A DNA stretch of 64,000 bases from an uncultured Oscillospiraceae bacterium (GTDB lineage: Bacteria; Bacillota; Clostridia; Oscillospirales; Ruminococcaceae): assembly GCA_934438055.1 (NCBI GenBank), contig CAKSAY010000003.1, positions 50,312-114,311 on the forward strand, read 5' to 3'. Position numbers and translations under genes: made by a program. This document shows, piece after piece, positions 50,043-57,272 of the stretch. Below the pieces are notes generated by a model. It worked only from the letters and a program-made list of their open reading frames with translations. It ran no database searches and was not told the DNA's origin. Every line of letters starts with the position of its first letter. Position 1 is the stretch's first letter.

Positions 50043-52024
50043 TGAAATTAAATGAACTCTTCAAAAACACATCTTATGATGATACATTGTTTCCTTCCGA
50101 AGCAATTGCAACCATTGAAAAAGGGATATTTAATAAAAATATAAAAGGGAAAGAAGTTCCTTATTTCAAATGCCTTGTTCGAGAAAAAGATATTAAATTA
50201 ACACCGGAAGAAGCGGTTCGTCAATTATATATTTGGAAATTGGTACACGATTATGGTTATCCAACCAGTCGCATTCAGCTTGAAACACCTATACATTTTG
50301 GACGTGAAGTTAAGCGTGCGGATATTACAATTATGGACAAAGACCGTCCTATGGTTCCGTATATAATTGTTGAACTTAAAAAGCCTAAATTAACTGACGG
50401 AAAAGAACAACTCAAATCATACTGTAATGCAACGGGTGCACCTATTGGCGTTTGGACAAACGGTGAGCAGGTTTCCTGCTATAACCGTAAAGATCCAAAC
50501 TTCTTTGAAATGATTAGTGATATTCCGCAAGCTAATCAAAAATTATCAGAGATTTTAAGTGAGAAATACACTTATGACGATTTACGTAGCAGAGATAAAA
50601 TCAGTAAAGAGAAACGTTCTCTTAGAAATCTTATAAAAGAAATGGAAGATGAAGTGCTTGCAAGTGCTGGCGTAGATTCTTTCGAGGAAATATTCAAGCT
50701 CATTTTTGCAAAATTGTATGACGAGCTGATTTGTGCCAACGATAAAACGGCATATTTAAAATTCCGTAATAGTGGTGATACTGACTTTGAATTGAAAGAA
50801 AAAATCCAAGGTCTGTTCGACGATGCAAAAAAGAAGTGGGAAGGTGTGTTTGCTGAAGAAAGTAAAATACTACTCTCTCCTTCTCACCTTGCAGTTTGTG
50901 TATCAACTTTACAAGATATTAAGCTTTTTAATAACAACTTGGATGTTGTCGATGATGCCTTTGAATATTTGATGAGCAAAGCACAAAAAGGTGAAAAAGG
51001 GCAATATTTTACACCTCGTTATGTCATTGATATGTGCGTAAAAATGATGAACCCAACAATCAATGATAAAATTATTGACACAGCTTGCGGTAGCTCCGGC
51101 TTTACTGTTCACAGCATTTTTAAGGTATGGAAAGAAATTCGTCTTTCTAAAGGTCTTGAACCCGGCGAAGATTTCACCGCTTCAGAAAGAACAAATGACG
51201 AAAGAGACTTTGTACGTGATAATGTATTTGCGATTGATTTTGACGAAAAAACTGTGCGTGTAGCTCGCACTCTTAATCTTATTGCTGGTGATGGGCAGAC
51301 TAATGTTTTACATTTAAATACACTTGATTACTCTCGCTGGAATGAGGTAACAAAGCAAGAAGATTGGAACGATACATATAATGAAGGTTTTAAAAAGTTG
51401 AAAAAGCTGCAACCAAAGGGTAGCAGTGATTTTAGCAAGTTCAATTTTGACCTTGTAATGGCAAATCCACCGTTCGCAGGAGATATCAAAGAGCAAACTA
51501 TTCTTTCCCATTACGAACTTGCAAAGAACGATAGAGGCAAATGGCAGAAAAAAGTTGGCAGAGATATTTTGTTTATTGAACGCAATCTAAATTTCTTGAA
51601 GCCGGGCGGAAGAATGGCTATTGTTCTCCCACAAGGTCGTTTTAACAATTCCAGTGATAAGTATATTCGTGAATTTATCGCTGAACGTTGCCGTATTCTT
51701 GCTATCGTAGGTTTGCACGGAAATGTTTTTAAACCCCATACTGGAACTAAAACCTCGGTTTTGTTTGTGCAGAAATGGGATGATAAGCTATGCCCTAAAA
51801 AGGAAGATTATCCTATTTTCTTTGCAACAATGCAAAAGCCAAGCAAGGATAATTCCGGTGAAAAAATCTATGTAAAAGATGAAAACGGCGAAATTCTACT
51901 CGATCACCATAATCACTTTATTGTTGACCACGACTTATATAATCACGATGGAATGACAGAAGACGGAATCGCAGAAGCTTTTATAGAATTTGCGAAAAAA
52001 GAAGGTTTAAGTTTTTTTCAATGA
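50042..52024 (+). CDS. Fused restriction nuclease and N6-adenine DNA methyltransferase (BcgI-A-like)
   Basis: The 660-residue protein has an N-terminal PD-(D/E)xK nuclease like HsdR_N (Asp-94 in KRADITIMD, Glu-111 and Lys-113 in IIVELKKP, Gln-123 in KEQLKSY) and a type I/IIG methylase: GQYFTPRYV near 320, SAM motif DTACGSSGF near 346, catalytic NPPF at 475-478. There is no helicase. One chain doing cleavage and methylation plus a separate S subunit is the type IIB (BcgI) plan. It follows the Phd-like gene with a one-base overlap. Confidence 0.9.
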   Translation: MKLNELFKNTSYDDTLFPSEAIATIEKGIFNKNIKGKEVPYFKCLVREKDIKLTPEEAVRQLYIWKLVHDYGYPTSRIQLETPIHFGREVKRADITIMDKDRPMVPYIIVELKKPKLTDGKEQLKSYCNATGAPIGVWTNGEQVSCYNRKDPNFFEMISDIPQANQKLSEILSEKYTYDDLRSRDKISKEKRSLRNLIKEMEDEVLASAGVDSFEEIFKLIFAKLYDELICANDKTAYLKFRNSGDTDFELKEKIQGLFDDAKKKWEGVFAEESKILLSPSHLAVCVSTLQDIKLFNNNLDVVDDAFEYLMSKAQKGEKGQYFTPRYVIDMCVKMMNPTINDKIIDTACGSSGFTVHSIFKVWKEIRLSKGLEPGEDFTASERTNDERDFVRDNVFAIDFDEKTVRVARTLNLIAGDGQTNVLHLNTLDYSRWNEVTKQEDWNDTYNEGFKKLKKLQPKGSSDFSKFNFDLVMANPPFAGDIKEQTILSHYELAKNDRGKWQKKVGRDILFIERNLNFLKPGGRMAIVLPQGRFNNSSDKYIREFIAERCRILAIVGLHGNVFKPHTGTKTSVLFVQKWDDKLCPKKEDYPIFFATMQKPSKDNSGEKIYVKDENGEILLDHHNHFIVDHDLYNHDGMTEDGIAEAFIEFAKKEGLSFFQ

Positions 52025-53517
52025 GCCCATCTGTTAAACCTTTTAATGAAGCCAAGTACAAGGCTTTGATGGATGGGCTGGAATGTAGTGAGGTGCTTTT
52101 TTCCGAAATCAAAAACGATAACGAAAAATATAGATTTGATAGTGAATTTTTTCAAAAAAAGTTTTTAATGGCTTATGATATAATTAAAAGTCAACCTTAT
52201 AGTACGATTGAAAATGAATATTCTTGTTTAACTGATTTTCATGCCAATGGCAGTTATGAACATATAGCCCAAAATTATACATTACTTGATAACAAAGATT
52301 ATGCTTATATGGTTAGGACTGCTGATCTTGAAGCAAATGATTTTGTTAATAATGTAAAATATGTTTCGAAGTCAACCTATGATTTTTTATCCAAGAGTAA
52401 AGTCTTTGGTGGTGAAGTTTTAATTAACAAAATAGGATCTCCGGGAAGAAGCTTTTTAATGCCAAACCTAAATATGCCAGTTTCCCTTGGGATGAATTTA
52501 TTTATGATTCGTTTGAAAAATGATGCGACAATTGATACAACTACATTATGGCTATATCTCAACACATCTATTGGAAGTACAATTGTAAAAAGAAAAATAA
52601 ACGGAACTGTACCACTTACTATAGATAAAGCTGCAATCAAATCAATTTATATTCCATGTTTTTCAAATGTTTTTAGAAACATTTTAATTATGATGGTTAA
52701 AGCCGCCAATGAGAAAGATAAGCAAGCCAAAGAATCATATGTAAAAGCGGAAAACATTTTGCGAAACATCTTGGAAATTGACCAAAATAATTCTTCAAAC
52801 ATTTCGATTAAGAATATGTCTGAAAGCTTTTTGGATTCTGGGCGCTTGGATGCCGAATACTATCAGCCGAAATATGATGAGTTATTTACCTCTTTGAAAA
52901 AACACACTACTCAATTACTTGGTGGTAAAGATGGTATTGTTATTATCAAAAAGTCGATAGAGCCCGGCAGTGATTCATATTGCAATGAAGGTATACCTTT
53001 TGTTCGTGTTAGCGATGTAACAAAATATGGCATAAGTGAACCTTCAATAAAACTCCCACGCAATATTGTTGCAGAGCCTGATAAATTGTATCCCAAAAGA
53101 AACACAATTTTATTTTCGAAGGATGGTAGTGTTGGCATTGCATATAAAATGGAAAAAGACACAGAAGTTATTACATCAGGAGCGTTGCTACATTTAACTG
53201 TGAAAAATCCGCTTGAAATACTGCCTGATTATTTAACTTTAGTTTTGAATTCTCCTATCGTGCAGTTACAAGCAGAAAGAGACTCAAATGGTGCTATTAT
53301 TCAACATTGGAAGCCATCTGACATCGAAAATGTTATTATTCCGATTTTGGATATAGAAACTCAGCGAGAAATTGCATCTAAAGTTCAAGATTCATTTGCT
53401 TTACGTCGCAAGTCTGAACAATTATTAGAAAATGCAAAGCAAGCGGTTGAACTGGCTATTGGGCTAGGAGAAGAAAAAGCTATGGAATGGTTGAAAGGTA
53501 AAAATGCGGAGGTATAG
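52021..53517 (+). CDS. Restriction-modification specificity subunit (HsdS-like)
   Basis: The 498-residue protein has two target-recognition halves, each opened by a similar phrase (RFDSEFFQKKFLMAYDII near residue 39 and RLDAEYYQPKYDELFTSL near 275) and each followed by a coiled helix (ANEKDKQAKESYVKAENILR; LRRKSEQLLENAKQAVELAI). So a bipartite target site is expected. It is joined to the methylase by an ATGA overlap. The sequence recognised cannot be read from it. Confidence 0.92.
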   Translation: MSPSVKPFNEAKYKALMDGLECSEVLFSEIKNDNEKYRFDSEFFQKKFLMAYDIIKSQPYSTIENEYSCLTDFHANGSYEHIAQNYTLLDNKDYAYMVRTADLEANDFVNNVKYVSKSTYDFLSKSKVFGGEVLINKIGSPGRSFLMPNLNMPVSLGMNLFMIRLKNDATIDTTTLWLYLNTSIGSTIVKRKINGTVPLTIDKAAIKSIYIPCFSNVFRNILIMMVKAANEKDKQAKESYVKAENILRNILEIDQNNSSNISIKNMSESFLDSGRLDAEYYQPKYDELFTSLKKHTTQLLGGKDGIVIIKKSIEPGSDSYCNEGIPFVRVSDVTKYGISEPSIKLPRNIVAEPDKLYPKRNTILFSKDGSVGIAYKMEKDTEVITSGALLHLTVKNPLEILPDYLTLVLNSPIVQLQAERDSNGAIIQHWKPSDIENVIIPILDIETQREIASKVQDSFALRRKSEQLLENAKQAVELAIGLGEEKAMEWLKGKNAEV

Positions 53518-53519
53518 CT

Positions 53520-54611
53520 ATGCCAGAGATACAAACATATAAGAATTGGAAAACTGTTACTGAAGCTGATTTCGTGTCACTTTTTATCAAGACTTGGTTT
53601 GCCTATATTTCTACATTACGAGTAATGTTTCCTGAAGCACAAAACACTCGAGGAGACGGCAAATATTTGAATGCCTATAATAAGTTCTACCTCCAAGAAG
53701 GCAGAAAGAAGTTTATAGTAGATGATACAATAATGGGACATATTGAAGCTTTGTACCGTGAAGGCAGAAAGATGATTATGGAGAACTATCCGGAATATTA
53801 TTTTTGGGATTTTTACAGAGCGAACGAAGACTTCGAGTATACTTATCGTGATGTTCCGCCTGACAAATCAGAGTGTTTGATTGTCGGTATGAAGATGAAC
53901 CGAAATCGTGGTACAAAATGGAGTTTTGTCATTACTGGGTTCGTACGATTGTTCGGTAAACATTACGGCGTAGAATATAATGAAAATATACAATTTGCTT
54001 GTAATATTTCAGATGTTCTATCTCAATCAACCGATTACATAAGCAAGCACCCAAAGACAAACGAGCAAGACTATTTATCTTGGATTCTAAGGGAAATTAA
54101 TAACGAAGTAAGTCATAGTATAATTCAGGCATTCAAAGAACATTATGACCATACGACATATGCTTCAAGACTATTGTCCAAAATTCAGAGCTTGGAAAAA
54201 CGAGCCCTCTCAATTGTATGGTCTATATTTACACTTAACGCAAAAGATGATAGCAATAAAATATACGATGAAATGATCCTGTCACGCAATTCATACGAAG
54301 TGATAAGGCAAAATCCTTTGAATTATTTTGAATATCATATGGAAGTAGATTTACAGCCTAATCGAGTTTTGACAGCAAGCGAAGAAGCGTGGTATAAAAA
54401 GCTATACGAAACAAGAAATCAAAATAGCGTAATTTGGTTTTTAAGTTTTGTCTATCGTTTAAGGAATGCACTTTTTCACGAAATCATCGACCCATTAAAC
54501 GAAGAATGGCAATTGATATTCAAAAATGCATATCTTGTGCTAAAGGAAATTGTAGATTTGAATATCTCAGAAATAGGAAAAACTGCTATTACTGAAAACA
54601 GTGTCGTTTAG
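53520..54611 (+). CDS. Unrecognised protein with HEPN-like C-terminus, last gene of the restriction operon
   Basis: I do not recognise the 363-residue protein as a whole. The N-terminal 170 residues are mixed helix and strand (WSFVITGFVRLFGKHYGVEY), with no signal peptide or membrane segment. The C-terminal third is helical and holds RNALFH at 315-320, an Rx4H motif like that of HEPN ribonucleases, in the context YRLRNALFHEIIDPLNEEWQ. It starts two bases behind hsdS with GGAGG upstream, so it is part of the operon. A role as an RNase effector or as an accessory to restriction is inference. Confidence 0.75.
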   Translation: MPEIQTYKNWKTVTEADFVSLFIKTWFAYISTLRVMFPEAQNTRGDGKYLNAYNKFYLQEGRKKFIVDDTIMGHIEALYREGRKMIMENYPEYYFWDFYRANEDFEYTYRDVPPDKSECLIVGMKMNRNRGTKWSFVITGFVRLFGKHYGVEYNENIQFACNISDVLSQSTDYISKHPKTNEQDYLSWILREINNEVSHSIIQAFKEHYDHTTYASRLLSKIQSLEKRALSIVWSIFTLNAKDDSNKIYDEMILSRNSYEVIRQNPLNYFEYHMEVDLQPNRVLTASEEAWYKKLYETRNQNSVIWFLSFVYRLRNALFHEIIDPLNEEWQLIFKNAYLVLKEIVDLNISEIGKTAITENSVV

Positions 54612-54650
54612 CTATAAGAGTTAAGTTAAAACCATTAGTGTACAGCAAGG

Positions 54651-54733
54651 TCTTAGGGTGTCCCTAACGAGTGTTTTACCGTTTGGATAACCAAATGGTC
54701 TGCTCGCTAAGATTATGCATTCGAATCCCACAA
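54651..54733 (+). other. Hairpin and tRNA T-arm-like fragment
   Basis: TCTTAG (54651-54656) pairs with CTAAGA (54707-54712), CGAG with CTCG, and ACC-TTTGG with CCAAA-GGT, a long compound hairpin. It is followed by GCATTCGAATCCCAC, which looks like the 3' half of a tRNA T-arm. No complete cloverleaf can be formed. Confidence 0.4.
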
Positions 54734-54743
54734 ATAAAATTAA

Positions 54744-54787
54744 GACACAGCCTACGGAAATTCTCTTCGTAAGTTGTGCCTTTTTCT
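54744..54787 (+). terminator. Terminator of the restriction operon
   Basis: CACAGCCTACGGAA and TTCGTAAGTTGTG pair with one bulge and are followed by CCTTTTTC. It also touches the end of the convergent tnpV gene. Confidence 0.7.
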
Positions 54788-55137
54788 CATCTATAAATCA
54801 CTTGCTCATTAACGATTTCTGTTGCTCGGTTGCGGATATTATTCATCTTTCGTACCCACAACATCATATTTCCTGCTTTGAGTTTTTCTGTGACTTGTTC
54901 CTTTTCGGCAAGTGATTTTACTGTCTGTTCAAATAAATCTTCTGCTTGACACTCGACACCGTCAAGATAATCATAGAGCCTTTCTCTCGTCAGAAGATTA
55001 TAATATCGCACCTTATGGCTCTTCTTTAGATATTGCCTGTGACGGTTTGCCCAAACGCCTAAATGTATTTCTTCTTGCTCATTGGTTCTTATGCAAGGGA
55101 TAAGATAATTGCCTTGCTGTTCATACTGCACATTCAT
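54787..55137 (-). CDS. tnpV: TnpV-family transposon-encoded protein
   Basis: The 116-residue protein reads MNVQYEQQGNYLIPCIRTNE, then WANRHRQYLKKSHKVRYYNL, and near the end EKLKAGNMMLWVRKMNNIRN, which matches TnpV of Tn4451-like elements. GGAGGG lies before the ATG and inside the preceding gene. Function unknown. Confidence 0.85.
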   Translation of the reverse strand: MNVQYEQQGNYLIPCIRTNEQEEIHLGVWANRHRQYLKKSHKVRYYNLLTRERLYDYLDGVECQAEDLFEQTVKSLAEKEQVTEKLKAGNMMLWVRKMNNIRNRATEIVNEQVIYR

Positions 55138-55139
55138 GG

Positions 55140-55325
55140 TCAGCCCTCCTGATAAATTATTTTGAATTTCTTTTTCTTTGCACCGATAAACTCCACAAGT
55201 ACATCATCAACTGCGTCGGTATATCTGCCCTGTGCGATTAAGTCGTTTCTCAGGTTATTTAGTGAATTGATAATTAAACTGTATTCGTTATCGGTCAGTG
55301 CAAGGTGGTATTTGATAGTTCTCAT
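55140..55325 (-). CDS. Small mobile-element protein
   Basis: The 61-residue protein (MRTIKYHLALTDNEYSLIIN, then SLNNLRNDLIAQGRYTDAVD, ending KKKKFKIIYQEG) belongs to a short family often seen beside TnpV in clostridial elements. GGAGGG precedes its ATG. It is two bases from tnpV, probably one transcript. Function unknown. Confidence 0.8.
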   Translation of the reverse strand: MRTIKYHLALTDNEYSLIINSLNNLRNDLIAQGRYTDAVDDVLVEFIGAKKKKFKIIYQEG

Positions 55326-55401
55326 TGCGAATCCCTCCTTGACTATATTCTACTCGGCTGATTTTTAAATTGCGAATGTGTGGATTTTCAAAACATAGAA
55401 A

Positions 55402-55433
55402 AAAGACTCTGACCTTTTACAGTCAAAGTCTTT
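55402..55433 (-). terminator. Terminator of the potassium transporter gene
   Basis: AAAGACTCTGAC and GTCAAAGTCTTT pair with one mismatch, with a T-run on the minus strand. It lies about 120 bases behind the trkH/ktrB stop and so marks chromosomal DNA to the right of the element. Confidence 0.75.
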
Positions 55434-55551
55434 CTCTGTTCTTTGCAATGCCCTATAAAGTTGTATTCTTATAATTTTTAAGTTACTGCCTTATGTGGTG
55501 TTAGCAAATGATTCTCCCCTTCTTTTTATTCATTTTGTTTTGTTATCATGC

Positions 55552-56916
55552 TTATCCAACGAGTATTTTTCCCTCCGGAATGGTTACACTTTTATCCTTT
55601 TGTCCATGCAGGTTAAGCGTTAAAATAAAGGAAAGAGGACCTACACGACCAATATACATCAATAGGATGAGGATTATGCGTGAGATGTTTCCTAAATTTT
55701 GTGTTCCAACCGCTGAGAGACCTGTTGTGGAAAAAGCCGAGGTGCATTCAAAGAGAAGATTTAAAAAAGAATAGTCAGGCTCGCAGAGTGACATGATAAT
55801 CACGCTTACCATCACGAGGAACAGAGAACACATTGTGATGGCAAATGCTTTATAAACAACGGTTTTATCAACTCGTTTGCCAAATATAATCGTGTCGCTT
55901 TTTCCTCTTAACACACTGTAAACTGTCATAATTAAAACCATGGCTGTAGATGTTTTAATGCCGCCGCCCGTTGAGGTGGGAGAGGCGCCGATAAACATGA
56001 GAACGATGGTCAACAGACGGGTTAGCTCATGGGTTTGGCTATAATCAACCATAGAAAATCCAGCGGTTCTTGGCGTGGCGGCGCTGAAAAAGGATACGCC
56101 TACTTTATCGGCAAATGACAAATCACCCATACTTCCGTGATATTCTAAAAGCATATAGATGATAATTGCTATTGCTAACAAAATGCCCGTCATGATCAAA
56201 ACTGTTTTTGAGTGGAGCGACAGATGATGCACCACTTTGCCACGACGGCGGGAGGTTATGATGTCATTAAAAACAAAAAAGCCAAGGCCGCCGCAGATGA
56301 TGAGGGTGGGAACCACTAGCATGACAATCCAGTCCCCGGCAAAGGGGATGAGGTTACAAAAGGGCGAAATAAATCCAAACACATCAAAACCGGCATTGCA
56401 ATAGGCAGATACTGCAGTGAATACCGCCATCCAAATGCCACCTGCGCCAAATTTGGGAATGAAGCTGAGCATCAAAAGAAAGGCGCCGATTCCTTCAGTG
56501 ACAAAAGTTATGGTAATAATTCGACTTAACACATGGTTTACATCTTCAATGCCAATGCTCATCTGTTCTCCTGCTACGCGAAGATTTTTTAAACCGACTT
56601 TTCTGCGGAAGAATAACGCAAAAAAGGTCGTAAAGGTGAGAAGCCCTAAACCTCCCAATTGAATGAGAAGAATAATGACAGTCTGCCCAAACACAGTCCA
56701 GTGACTATAGATGTCCATAACTGTGAGCCCGGTGACGCACGTAGCTGATGTTGCTGTAAACAGTGCGTCAAGCGGGTTGGTCACATCTCCTGTTTTTGAA
56801 GCAATAGGCAGCATTAACAGGAGCGTTCCCGCCATAATCAAGAGAAAGAAGCTTAAACATACGAATTGAACCGGTTTGATGGAATGCCGGCGGTTTTTTT
56901 TCTCAAACTGAATCAA
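55552..56916 (-). CDS. TrkH/KtrB potassium uptake protein
   Basis: The 454-residue membrane protein has the four filter loops of the family: TATSATCVTGLTVMD, SAYCNAGFDVFG, AATPRTAGFSMVDY and ECTSAFSTTGLSAVGT, plus GASPTSTGGGIKTST. It takes up K+ (or Na+-coupled K+) across the membrane. The start is TTG 56916 with GGAG eight bases upstream. The usual KtrA/TrkA regulatory gene is not beside it; downstream lies the mobile element. Confidence 0.93.
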   Translation of the reverse strand: MIQFEKKNRRHSIKPVQFVCLSFFLLIMAGTLLLMLPIASKTGDVTNPLDALFTATSATCVTGLTVMDIYSHWTVFGQTVIILLIQLGGLGLLTFTTFFALFFRRKVGLKNLRVAGEQMSIGIEDVNHVLSRIITITFVTEGIGAFLLMLSFIPKFGAGGIWMAVFTAVSAYCNAGFDVFGFISPFCNLIPFAGDWIVMLVVPTLIICGGLGFFVFNDIITSRRRGKVVHHLSLHSKTVLIMTGILLAIAIIIYMLLEYHGSMGDLSFADKVGVSFFSAATPRTAGFSMVDYSQTHELTRLLTIVLMFIGASPTSTGGGIKTSTAMVLIMTVYSVLRGKSDTIIFGKRVDKTVVYKAFAITMCSLFLVMVSVIIMSLCEPDYSFLNLLFECTSAFSTTGLSAVGTQNLGNISRIILILLMYIGRVGPLSFILTLNLHGQKDKSVTIPEGKILVG

Positions 56917-57113
56917 ATCATCATCTCCATTATTTTTTGGTCAAATCGATAACTTATTTAGTTTACTGCATTTCAAAAGAAAATACAACCTTTTTTATAA
57001 TATTATTTTTTTGATAGAAAAAGCTCGAATTGGCAAAAGATGTTTTATTTAAGTTGCAGAAAGAGCTGAAAGGCTGTTCTTATGTATTTGTTAGGGGGGT
57101 CTTATCAAAATTT

Positions 57114-57139
57114 ACATAATGGGACATTAGACATTATGT
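57114..57139. repeat. Inverted repeat ACATAATG / CATTATGT
   Basis: Perfect eight-base arms ten bases apart, in the gap 56917-57272 before the calcium ATPase. It may be an operator. No gene is seen in this gap. Confidence 0.5.
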
Positions 57140-57150
57140 GGATTTTCCCG

Positions 57151-57180
57151 ACACTTGATTATATGTGTCAGGTGTTTTGT
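57151..57180 (+). terminator. Weak hairpin with T-run
   Basis: ACACTTGA and TCAGGTGT pair (one G-U), followed by TTTTG. Confidence 0.45.
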
Positions 57181-57272
57181 TGTATTTGTCTGCATAGTTT
57201 TTATGATTTGCACATATCTATGAGACAGGCAAAGGATGCATAATTTCAGGATTGCGAAGCGGGGGAATGATT

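Larger units (their letters stand above)
45541..55440. mobile_element. Decayed Tn4451/Tn1549-like integrative element with restriction-modification cargo
   Basis: The stretch holds a large serine recombinase, TnpW, ParB-like, RepA_N, Cys-rich VLP, TnpV and a small element protein, all typical of clostridial Tn4451/Tn1549-like elements, plus a restriction operon. No relaxase, VirD4 or VirB genes are present, so it cannot conjugate by itself. TTTCTCTGTT occurs at 45541-45550 and again at 55431-55440 and might be the flanking direct repeat; this is weak. The ends given are those repeats and are approximate. Confidence 0.65.

Noticed and set aside
50042..52024. Classical type I restriction system
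   Set aside because: There is no helicase/translocase HsdR gene; the nuclease is fused to the methylase instead.
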